DNA of 6,420 bases from Methanomassiliicoccaceae archaeon (lineage in GTDB: Archaea > Thermoplasmatota > Thermoplasmata > Methanomassiliicoccales > Methanomethylophilaceae): contig JAIRTZ010000119.1 in assembly GCA_031254685.1 (NCBI GenBank), forward strand, positions 1 to 6,420, given 5' to 3'. The position numbers and the translations under genes were made by a program. Below the pieces are notes generated by a model. It was not told the DNA's origin. It worked only from the letters and a program-made list of their open reading frames with translations, and did not search any database. How positions within the stretch are numbered: position 1 is the stretch's first letter; each line of letters opens with the position of its first letter. This document shows, piece after piece, positions 1 through 5,496 of this stretch.

Positions 1-1005
1 AGACAGCACCGGATAGACAATTACTTCGAAGTAGGGAAAAGCGGCGTCTGCCATCAGCTGATGATCGACGAAGGATTCGCCGCCCCGGGACGTCTCATCG
101 TCGGAGCGGATTCGCACACTTGCACGTACGGAGGACTGAACGCGTTCTCCACAGGCATCGGATCGACGGAGGCGGCGGCGGCGTTCGCCACCGGCCGCCT
201 GTGGTTCAAAGTGCCGGAAACGATAAAGGTCGAACTTACCGGCAAATTCAAAAAGTTCGTCGGCGGCAAGGACCTGATATTAAAGATAATAGCGGACATC
301 GGCGTCGACGGCGCGAATTACAAAGCGTTCGAGTTCTGCGGACCGGGCGTAGGGAATGTTTCGGTATCGGACAGATTGACGGTATCTAACATGGCCATCG
401 AGGCCGGCGGCAAAGCGGGCATCTTCCCGTGCGATGACCTCACGAGAGAGCATATCAAAGGCATCGTGAGGGGCGATTACACACCGGTGGAGGCGGACGG
501 CGACGCGAAATATTCGCAAACGCTGAGATACGATCTTTCGAAGATAGAATCAATGGTCGCGTTCCCGCACCTGCCGGAGAACGGGCGCTTAGTGAAAGAT
601 TCGAAGGTGAGGATAGACCAGGCGTACCTGGGTTCATGCACCAACGGGCGCATCGAGGATATGCGGGTGGCCGCGGAAGTGGTCAAAGGCCGTAAGGTGG
701 CCGATGGGATGAGATTCATCGTCGTGCCCGCGACCCAGAGGGTATACAGGCAGATGCTTGACGAAGGGCTATTCCAAATATTCCTGGACGCGGGCGCGTT
801 CATATCCGGACCGACATGCGGCGCGTGCCTCGGCGGATACATGGGGATACTCGCGGACGGCGAGAAGGCGGTATCGTCAACGAACCGCAACTTCATAGGC
901 CGCATGGGGCACAAAGGCTCCGAGGTGTATCTCGCCGGCCCCGCGGTGGTCGCGGCAAGCGCGATAGCCGGCCACATCTGTACCCCGGAAGAGGTGATGA
1001 GATGA
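1..1005 (+). CDS. leuC: 3-isopropylmalate dehydratase-type large subunit, 5'-truncated by the window edge
   Basis: This is the [4Fe-4S] catalytic subunit of an aconitase-family hydro-lyase. It isomerises 2-isopropylmalate (or a related 2-alkylmalate/homocitrate) through dehydration and rehydration. The frame is open from base 1, so the N-terminus (roughly 80-90 residues for an archaeal LeuC of about 420) lies outside; the Met at 61 is internal. Of the 334 visible residues, the stretch with EVGKSGVCHQL and GADSHTCTYGG is the family's substrate/Fe-S region. The three cluster cysteines are in GSCTNGR (Cys codon 637-639) and in PTCGACLGG (817-819 and 826-828), the archaeal CxxC form. The C-terminus has the usual GRMGHKGSEVYLAGP block. 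The stop overlaps the leuD start by ATGA, so the two subunits should be made together. Homoaconitase (HacA/AksD) is the main alternative, because large subunits alone do not separate these activities well. Confidence 0.93.
   Translation, partial: RQHRIDNYFEVGKSGVCHQLMIDEGFAAPGRLIVGADSHTCTYGGLNAFSTGIGSTEAAAAFATGRLWFKVPETIKVELTGKFKKFVGGKDLILKIIADIGVDGANYKAFEFCGPGVGNVSVSDRLTVSNMAIEAGGKAGIFPCDDLTREHIKGIVRGDYTPVEADGDAKYSQTLRYDLSKIESMVAFPHLPENGRLVKDSKVRIDQAYLGSCTNGRIEDMRVAAEVVKGRKVADGMRFIVVPATQRVYRQMLDEGLFQIFLDAGAFISGPTCGACLGGYMGILADGEKAVSSTNRNFIGRMGHKGSEVYLAGPAVVAASAIAGHICTPEEVMR
991..998 (+). promoter_or_regulatory. strong Shine-Dalgarno of leuD inside the leuC 3' end
   Basis: GAGGTGAT is an eight-base match to the complement of the 16S rRNA 3' tail (AUCACCUC). 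It ends three bases before the ATG at 1002. It fixes the leuD start and shows that leuD can recruit ribosomes itself as well as through the ATGA overlap with leuC. Confidence 0.7.
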
Positions 1006-1478
1006 CGGTCACAGGAAAAGTATGGAGGTTCGGCGATCATGTCGATACCGATCAGATAATACCCGCGGAATATCTGCTGTCGGAGAACCTGACGCACCTG
1101 AACGATTTCATATTCGAAAAAGTAAGGCCCGGAATAGCGTCAAAGATGTCGAAAGGCGACATCATAGTCGCGGACAAGAACTTCGGCTGCGGTTCGTCGA
1201 GGGAGCACGCTCCGCGCGCGCTGATGCAGGCAGGGATATCATGCATCGTCGCCGAATCGTTCGCGCGCATATTCTTCAGGAACTCGATAAACATCGGGCT
1301 GCTGGTGATCGAATGCAAAGTCAGCGCGAAGGAAGGCGATACGATAACCGTCGACCCCGATAAAGGGACGATAACCGCAGGCGGCAGAGAATACACGTTC
1401 CCGCAGTATCCGGAGTACATATCGCAGCTGATAGCCAAGGGCGGCCTGATGGCCAAGATCAGGAGCGAGCTGAGATGA
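1002..1478 (+). CDS. leuD: 3-isopropylmalate dehydratase-type small subunit
   Basis: This is the swivelling small subunit that completes the aconitase-family active site of the upstream large subunit. It has 158 residues, the normal length of archaeal LeuD/HacB proteins (about 160-170). The N-terminal GDHVDTDQIIPAEYL block, GCGSSREHAP (residues 62-71) and the SFARIFFRNSINIGL segment (residues 86-100) are diagnostic. The start at 1002 is supported by the SD at 991-998, the ATGA overlap with leuC and family alignment; the longer frame starting at 816 merely reads through leuC. The flexible loop that sets substrate choice reads YLLS (residues 24-27). The characterised Methanocaldococcus pair has, from memory, YLRT in homoaconitase and YLVY in isopropylmalate isomerase. 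Lack of the Arg argues against homocitrate as substrate, but YLLS is not the standard isomerase form either. Confidence 0.94.
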   Translation: MTVTGKVWRFGDHVDTDQIIPAEYLLSENLTHLNDFIFEKVRPGIASKMSKGDIIVADKNFGCGSSREHAPRALMQAGISCIVAESFARIFFRNSINIGLLVIECKVSAKEGDTITVDPDKGTITAGGREYTFPQYPEYISQLIAKGGLMAKIRSELR

Positions 1479-2587
1479 GGCACCTCGCCGTGATCCCCGG
1501 GGACGGCATCGGAAAGGAAGTGGTCGACGTCGGTCTCGAGATAATAGACGCAATATCGGAGATATCGTCGTTCGACTATGACGCCGAACTCTTCGACATC
1601 GGTTCGGAGCGGTATCTGCGTACCGGGGAGCTGATAACGGAGGAGGATTTCGACGACCTCGGAAAGAAGGATGCGATATACTTCGGCGCCATAGGCGACC
1701 CGAGGGTCAAGCCGGGGATACTGGAGAAAGGGATACTGCTGAACATGCGCGCCCGCTTCGATCAGTACATCAATCTCAGGCCGGTGACGTCATGGCATCC
1801 GTTCGTGCCGCTGAAGAAGCATTTCGATTTCGACATATGTTTCCTGAGGGAGAACACGGAGGACTTCTACATGGGCGCCGGCGGAACGTTCAGGAACGGG
1901 AGGGACGCGAGGGTCACCGTAAAAAGAAAACTGTACGACCTGCAGATGGACCTGCATCCCGTTTCGTCATCCGATGACGAATATGCGTTCGAGATCGGGC
2001 TTCTGTCAAGGAAGGGCATTGAGCGTTTCGCGGACCATGCGTTCAGGACGGCGATCAAACGCGGCGAGGACAGGATCACGTTAGTGGACAAGGCGAACGT
2101 GTGCACCTCGATTTACGGGATGCAAAGAGAGATCTTCGAAGCGAGATCGAAAGAATACGGCATTGCGCTGGATTACATGTACGTAGACGCGATGGCGATG
2201 GCGATGATCGTCCGTCCGCACACGTTCGGCACCGTGGCGGTGCCGAATCTGTTCGGCGACATACTGACGGACCTCGGCGCGCAGCTGCAGGGAGGCCTGG
2301 GGATGGGCGCCAGCGGGAATATAAATCCCGAGGGCGTAAGTATGTTCGAGCCGATACACGGTTCCGCGCCGGACATCGCCGGCCAGGGGAAGGCGAACCC
2401 GATCGCCGCCGTGCTCGCGGCGAAGATGATGCTCGATCAGCTCGGGTACGAGGAGATGGGAACGCTCATCCAGAACGCCGTCCGTAAATGTCTGGACGAC
2501 GGAAAGTTCACGAGGGACCTCGGCGGGACGCTCACGACCGCGGAGGCGGGCATCGAGATAAAGAAGGCGGTGCTGGCCCAAAAATGA
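1475..2587 (+). CDS. leuB: isopropylmalate dehydrogenase-family oxidative decarboxylase
   Basis: This is an NAD(P)-dependent beta-decarboxylating dehydrogenase of 370 residues. In context it oxidises the product of LeuCD, most simply 3-isopropylmalate to 2-oxoisocaproate. Visible family features are VIPGDGIGKEV at the N-terminus, Arg92 and Arg102 in LLNMRARFDQYINLRP, Arg125 and Tyr132 in LRENTEDFYMG, Lys206 in VDKANV, Asp238 in YVDAMAM, Asp262 and Asp266 in NLFGDILTDL, and the nucleotide-binding FEPIHGSAPDIAG (291-303). All catalytic and metal-binding positions are present. Residues about 147-180 (KRKLYDLQMD to GLLSRKG) form a longer segment than in classical bacterial LeuB, which I associate with a broader archaeal/bacterial IPMDH-like branch. 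The start forms ATGA with the leuD stop, with AGGAG at 1461-1465. Homoisocitrate, methylmalate or D-malate/tartrate dehydrogenase activity cannot be excluded from sequence. Confidence 0.9.
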   Translation: MRHLAVIPGDGIGKEVVDVGLEIIDAISEISSFDYDAELFDIGSERYLRTGELITEEDFDDLGKKDAIYFGAIGDPRVKPGILEKGILLNMRARFDQYINLRPVTSWHPFVPLKKHFDFDICFLRENTEDFYMGAGGTFRNGRDARVTVKRKLYDLQMDLHPVSSSDDEYAFEIGLLSRKGIERFADHAFRTAIKRGEDRITLVDKANVCTSIYGMQREIFEARSKEYGIALDYMYVDAMAMAMIVRPHTFGTVAVPNLFGDILTDLGAQLQGGLGMGASGNINPEGVSMFEPIHGSAPDIAGQGKANPIAAVLAAKMMLDQLGYEEMGTLIQNAVRKCLDDGKFTRDLGGTLTTAEAGIEIKKAVLAQK

Positions 2588-2844
2588 TAAGTCTGGAATT
2601 AAGGATGGAATATCAGGACGCGCGCACCGCCGAAACTGTGCTGAAGGCGCTTGAGCCGGACAACATAGGCCACGTGTCATCGGACATCAGGGACAGCGAG
2701 ATCGTCTTCAAGATAACGGCGGAGAACGCCGGAACGCTGCGGAACGCCGCGGATGACCTTCTCGCATGCGTGAAGATCGCCGAGGAGGCGTTAGGACTGT
2801 CGGACGCCGTCCCTGACCTTGACGGCGATGCCCTTCCTGAATGA
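2584..2844 (+). CDS. pcc1: KEOPS complex subunit Pcc1
   Basis: This 86-residue protein matches the Pcc1 family (CTAG/Pcc1), the small dimerising subunit of KEOPS, which installs the threonylcarbamoyl group of t6A37 on ANN-decoding tRNAs in the cytoplasm. The recognisable pattern is an N-terminal strand, a helix with AETVLKALEPDN (15-26), a central strand IVFKITAEN and the helix GTLRNAADDLLACVKIAEEAL (50-70). The Met at 2584 is chosen because it lines up with Pcc1 N-termini and forms ATGA with the leuB stop. No good SD precedes it, so translation probably depends on ribosomes finishing leuB. Residues 70-86 are an acidic, poorly conserved-looking tail that overlaps the antisense 3' end of tgtA. 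The assignment rests on pattern recognition of a short protein. Confidence 0.83.
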   Translation: MISLELRMEYQDARTAETVLKALEPDNIGHVSSDIRDSEIVFKITAENAGTLRNAADDLLACVKIAEEALGLSDAVPDLDGDALPE

Positions 2845-4713
2845 CAGCATCTCGCCGCGCACGAGCATCGCGCGGCCGACGGCCACCAATCGGTCATTCC
2901 CGTCCACCACCAGCACTTCCTCCATCGGTCTGATGTTCTCGTCGCATTCTTTCACGAACGCGCAGAAGACATTCCTGCCCTCGGTGACGAACGGTACCGC
3001 GTCATCGGATACCGTCACGCGCATATGCGGTGCCGGAACGCCGGCGGCGATCCTTGCGGCGCCCTCCGGCCTCAGCGTGAACAGTCCGTCGTCCGCGCGC
3101 ATGGACAGCACATGTTCCCCGTCAGATATCACGTTGCGGATCTTGCCGGTGTTCCTGCTGGTCACTATCTCCGTTCTCCCTCTGACCAGGACGTCCGCGG
3201 CCTCTTTTCCGAACTGATATCTTGCCACGGCCATCGTCCTTTCGAGGAGCGCGTCAAATCTCTCCTCGCCGGCGGCGATGTCATCCATCTCCGCCGTTTC
3301 CGCGAATCCCCTTTCGGTGACGAACGAGATCAGCGAATCTTCGGAGTATGACGCGGTCTCAAGGTCCGCGGCGTCGGGGAACAGCGACTGCGCTATGGGA
3401 TAGACCTCATCAAGCTCCGCGGGCACCGGTCCGAACGGGCTGAGGACTATCGGCGCGTATCCCGCCGACCTCACACGCAGAAAATCGTCGGCGTAATGCC
3501 GGCTGTACGGTTTCCCGCCGTCGCCGAACAGCGCCGCTTTGTCCGCGACAGGAACGTAACGGTCACGCAATCTTTCCTCGTATCTGCGGAACACGGGACG
3601 GTTCCTTGTCTCCGGCCCGGTGTAGAACATGGCGCCGTCCCTGCTGAGCGGTTCGTACAGCTCAAGGAACTCCGTATGCCGTTCCAGCGACCTCAGGGCA
3701 TCGAGCAATGCGGGATGCGCCCTGCATCTCTGTTCCACGAGCTCCCAAAGACGGCCTTCCAGTATGTATCGTTTCACGATGGCCAGTTCTTTGACTATTT
3801 CGTAAAGATTGTGCCTCGCTATTGTTTTTGTCCTCTGGTCGTTCGGCAGCTTTTTCAGAGTTTCCAGCGTATGGTCCTTGCACGCCGGGCATTTGCAGTC
3901 CAGCGAGTGCATGTCCGCTGTGCGGTACGTTCCGTCGATGAACATCATCCTGTCGTCCCTGGCGAACTTTGCGTATGACGCCGAATCGAACATATCGCAT
4001 CCGAGAAGCACCGCGAGCGCAAGCACCATCGGATGGCCGGCGCCGAACAGATGCACAGGGCGGTCGGGCGAAAGTCCTTTCTTCGAGGCAATTATCACAT
4101 CCACCAGCTCCTCGTAGCGATACTGCTCCATCAACGGTACGACACCGCCGATCGGATGCACGTTCACGTCCATCGTCCGCATCGAAGAGGCGCACATCTC
4201 CCTGAGGTCGGGATACACGGAACCCTGTACCACGCCGGCGATCATCATATCGCCTTTCAGGGACGCGGCCTCGGCGGTCCTCTCCAATGTGACGCGTATC
4301 GAATCCTCGGTCTGACCCTTCGTCCAGAACGGTTCCGTGAATATGTCCAGTACCGTTCCTATGTCGCTCCCGATCGATCTTTGGAATTCGATTATATCGC
4401 GGTTGGAAACTTCCACCTCGCCGTACATGTGCGATTGGAACGTTCCGGAATCCGTCATGATGATGCCGGGAAAATCCAAAAGGGAATGCAGTCCTTCGCT
4501 CAGCGCCCTCTCTCTGAGGCCGTCGCTGTTCCTTATTATGTACGAGTTCGTGATCAGCGCCCCGAAACCGAACTCCTCGTACAATTCCCGGGGTGTGACC
4601 GTCGATATCTTGGGGTTGACCACCGGGAGAAGGGCGGGCGTCTCCAGAACGCCCGCCCGGGTCTCGAATTTCCCTATTCTGGCGAGGCCGTCCCTTCTAA
4701 CCGTTTCGAACAT
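2791..4713 (-). CDS. tgtA: archaeal tRNA-guanine(15) transglycosylase with PUA domain
   Basis: TgtA exchanges guanine 15 in the tRNA D-loop for preQ0, the first step of archaeosine formation. From the chosen start the protein has 640 residues, a full fused form. The TIM-barrel catalytic domain covers about 1-340, with TDSGTFQ (Asp88), VVQGS, HLFGAGHP and the nucleophile-region DSASYAKFARD (Asp243). The zinc site is Cys273, Cys275 and Cys278 with His301. The middle domains are about 340-560. The C-terminal PUA domain is about 565-640, with IRPMEEVLVVDGNDRLVAVG and the terminal FRKGIAVKVRDG. An in-frame ATG lies 15 bases upstream (4728). I prefer 4713 because homologues begin at this MFE and a TATA box sits about 25 bases before it, making a leaderless mRNA. 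Residues about 390-425 look longer than the Pyrococcus horikoshii protein as I remember it. The 3' end overlaps pcc1 by 54 bases. Confidence 0.96.
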   Translation of the reverse strand: MFETVRRDGLARIGKFETRAGVLETPALLPVVNPKISTVTPRELYEEFGFGALITNSYIIRNSDGLRERALSEGLHSLLDFPGIIMTDSGTFQSHMYGEVEVSNRDIIEFQRSIGSDIGTVLDIFTEPFWTKGQTEDSIRVTLERTAEAASLKGDMMIAGVVQGSVYPDLREMCASSMRTMDVNVHPIGGVVPLMEQYRYEELVDVIIASKKGLSPDRPVHLFGAGHPMVLALAVLLGCDMFDSASYAKFARDDRMMFIDGTYRTADMHSLDCKCPACKDHTLETLKKLPNDQRTKTIARHNLYEIVKELAIVKRYILEGRLWELVEQRCRAHPALLDALRSLERHTEFLELYEPLSRDGAMFYTGPETRNRPVFRRYEERLRDRYVPVADKAALFGDGGKPYSRHYADDFLRVRSAGYAPIVLSPFGPVPAELDEVYPIAQSLFPDAADLETASYSEDSLISFVTERGFAETAEMDDIAAGEERFDALLERTMAVARYQFGKEAADVLVRGRTEIVTSRNTGKIRNVISDGEHVLSMRADDGLFTLRPEGAARIAAGVPAPHMRVTVSDDAVPFVTEGRNVFCAFVKECDENIRPMEEVLVVDGNDRLVAVGRAMLVRGEMLSFRKGIAVKVRDGVRQS

Positions 4714-4730
4714 GCCCCGGTGATGCATAT

Positions 4731-4745
4731 GTTTACTTAAATCAT
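4731..4745 (-). promoter_or_regulatory. TATA box of tgtA
   Basis: Read on the minus strand this is ATGATTTAAGTAAAC, close to an archaeal box A. Its centre (about 4738) is roughly 25 bases before the ATG at 4711-4713, the spacing expected between TATA box and transcription start. A leaderless message beginning at or near that ATG would result. No Shine-Dalgarno precedes either candidate start, which agrees. It is predicted from one sequence only. Confidence 0.55.
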
Positions 4746-4769
4746 TGTCCGGCCGTGTCCGTGCGCGTC

Positions 4770-4801
4770 CTTAGGGATATTGTCACGCGCGTAACTTAGG
4801 G
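4770..4801. repeat. CTTAGGG direct repeat upstream of tgtA
   Basis: CTTAGGG occurs at 4770-4776 and 4795-4801, 25 bases apart, some 60-90 bases upstream of the tgtA start. ACGCGCGT, a perfect palindrome, lies between them at 4785-4792. Such short elements can be chance. A regulatory role is only a possibility. Confidence 0.25.
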
Positions 4802-4857
4802 TGAGCCAGCATATATAATAAGAGGCGGTCTTTAGTGATGTTAAACATGCTTTCGGA

Positions 4858-4877
4858 TTATAAATATAATATATATT
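4858..4877 (+). promoter_or_regulatory. AT-rich TATA region of the candidate RNA
   Basis: TTATAAATATA (4858-4868), immediately followed by ATATATATT, stands out in a GC-rich locus. TATA boxes centred at about 4863 or 4873 would place transcription starts near 4889 or 4899, just before the first helix strand of the candidate RNA at 4902. No start codon with a recognisable protein follows at leaderless distance. Confidence 0.45.
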
Positions 4878-4899
4878 CTATGTTGGATAGTATTATAAC

Positions 4900-5049
4900 A
4901 GCGAACGATAATCGAAACTCAGAAGCCAGTCCCGATAGCTGGGGGCTGACTCTGATCACGGTCCGTGGCAGAGGGGGAGAACACAAGGGGAATTGTGTAC
5001 CCGGACCTGGTCGCCCTCTGGTCGGTCACGTTCGAACAGAAACTTTTTT
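4900..5049 (+). ncRNA. candidate structured small RNA of unknown family
   Basis: A block of about 150 bases has several perfect complementary pairs. They are a closing helix CGAACG/CGTTCG (4902-4907 with 5029-5034); a 7-bp stem with one G-U, CAGTCCC with GGGGCTG (4927-4933 with 4942-4948); GGTCCG/CGGACC (4960-4965 with 5002-5007); ACACAA/TTGTGT capped by GGGGAA (4981-4986 with 4993-4998); and CAGAGGG/CCCTCTG (4969-4975 with 5014-5020). The last helix crosses the GGTCCG helix, so it would form a pseudoknot or an alternative fold. Orientation is taken from the TATA region upstream and the T6 run downstream. I could not match it to tRNA, 5S, SRP RNA, RNase P RNA or a box C/D guide, and no folding energy was calculated. 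Confidence 0.45.
5044..5049 (+). terminator. oligo-T terminator candidate after the structured block
   Basis: Six consecutive T bases follow the closing helix by nine bases. Archaeal transcription commonly ends at such oligo-T tracts. It sits upstream of the separate pth2 TATA box, so it would end the candidate RNA rather than pth2. Confidence 0.4.
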
Positions 5050-5072
5050 CGGCCCTCCTTCATTTTCCTTCT

Positions 5073-5099
5073 TGCGCATCCTTCCGAAGAGTGCGCATC
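5073..5099. repeat. TGCGCATC direct repeat just upstream of the pth2 promoter
   Basis: TGCGCATC occurs at 5073-5080 and 5092-5099, with starts 19 bases apart. The core TGCGCA is itself a palindrome, so the pair could also form a hairpin. The second copy ends about nine bases before the TATA box of pth2, a position typical of archaeal activator or repressor sites. Function is inferred from position only. Confidence 0.35.
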
Positions 5100-5100
5100 A

Positions 5101-5115
5101 GAAAGAGATTTATTC
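5101..5115 (+). promoter_or_regulatory. BRE/TATA box of pth2
   Basis: GAAAGAGATTTATTC contains a purine-rich BRE-like part (GAAAGA) followed by a box A (ATTTATT) centred at about 5111. The preferred ATG of pth2 at 5137 is about 26 bases downstream, exactly where transcription should begin, so the mRNA is probably leaderless. This spacing also argues against the upstream in-frame ATG at 5116. Confidence 0.6.
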
Positions 5116-5136
5116 ATGACGCATATACGAACGGTC

Positions 5137-5496
5137 ATGGCAGACGAATACAAGATGGTCATCGTGGTCCGCGCGGACCTTGGGATGTCCAAGGGGAAGA
5201 CCGCGGCGCAGGTGGCGCATGCTGCGGTGAACTGCGCATTGGCGGCAAGGAAAAAGGATCCGGAGGCATTGGAGAGGTGGATGAGCAACGCCTATCCGAA
5301 GATAGTCCTCAGGGCGGACGATGAGACGGAGCTCTTTGAGATAAAGATGACCGCGGACGCGCTGGGGCTGCTGAATTCGGTGGTCACGGACGCGGGGCGC
5401 ACGGAGATAGCTCCCGGGTCCGTCACATGCATCGGGATCGGTCCCGATTCCTCGGCGAGGATAGACAAGGTCACCGGCGGCCTTTCGATGCTCTGA
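5137..5496 (+). CDS. pth2: archaeal/eukaryal-type peptidyl-tRNA hydrolase (Pth2)
   Basis: Pth2 cleaves the ester bond of peptidyl-tRNAs that drop off the ribosome and so recycles tRNA in the cytoplasm. The 119-residue product has the usual family length (115-120). It starts with the strand YKMVIVVRADLGMSKGK and the active-site helix AAQVAHAAV (residues 23-31), and ends with the conserved TDAGRTEIAPGSVTCIGIGP (84-103). An in-frame ATG at 5116 would add seven residues (MTHIRTV). It is disfavoured because family members begin just before the YK strand and because the TATA box at 5108-5114 places transcription start at about 5137. There is no SD, consistent with a leaderless message. The gene stands alone on this strand, divergent from tgtA, and its 3' end overlaps thiE by 26 bases. 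Confidence 0.95.
   Translation: MADEYKMVIVVRADLGMSKGKTAAQVAHAAVNCALAARKKDPEALERWMSNAYPKIVLRADDETELFEIKMTADALGLLNSVVTDAGRTEIAPGSVTCIGIGPDSSARIDKVTGGLSML

Larger units (their letters stand above)
4714..5136. other. divergent tgtA/pth2 intergenic region without a convincing protein gene
   Basis: This is the only long gap in an otherwise overlapping gene set. From left to right it holds the tgtA TATA box; two CTTAGGG copies (4770-4776, 4795-4801); a TATA-like ATATATAATA (4811-4820) with no obvious gene behind it; a very AT-rich stretch (4857-4880); a GC-rich helix-forming block (4902-5034) ending in T6 (5044-5049); a TGCGCATC direct repeat (5073-5099); and the pth2 TATA box. The reading frames crossing it (for example + 4835-5119 and - 4956-5288) resemble no protein family I know, have no SD and traverse the T6 run. 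Confidence 0.7.

Noticed and set aside
4033..4740. 235-codon frame antisense to tgtA (and other long frames antisense to leuCDB, such as 2081-2680 on the minus strand)
   Set aside because: Long antisense frames are expected in GC-rich codon-biased genes; the products are rich in Arg/His and resemble no family.
5023..5043. tRNA T-loop-like TTCGAAC at 5031-5037
   Set aside because: No flanking 5-bp T-stem, no acceptor stem or anticodon arm can be assembled around it; the CGTTCG part pairs better with 4902-4907.
4900..5049. RNase P RNA or SRP RNA
   Set aside because: The block contains ACAGAAA, vaguely like the 3' conserved region of RNase P RNA, but lacks the conserved 5' GGAAAGTCC-type element; no SRP helix 8 GGAA/AGCAG motif is present, and it is too short.
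4835..5119. 94-codon plus-strand frame in the tgtA-pth2 gap
   Set aside because: No SD, low-complexity and family-less product; it runs across the helix-rich block, the T6 run and the pth2 TATA box.
5116..5136. Upstream ATG for pth2
   Set aside because: It lies directly behind the TATA box, upstream of the expected transcription start, and adds residues not seen in the family.
4956..5288. 110-codon minus-strand frame overlapping the pth2 5' end
   Set aside because: Antisense to pth2 and its promoter; no recognisable protein features and no promoter of its own.
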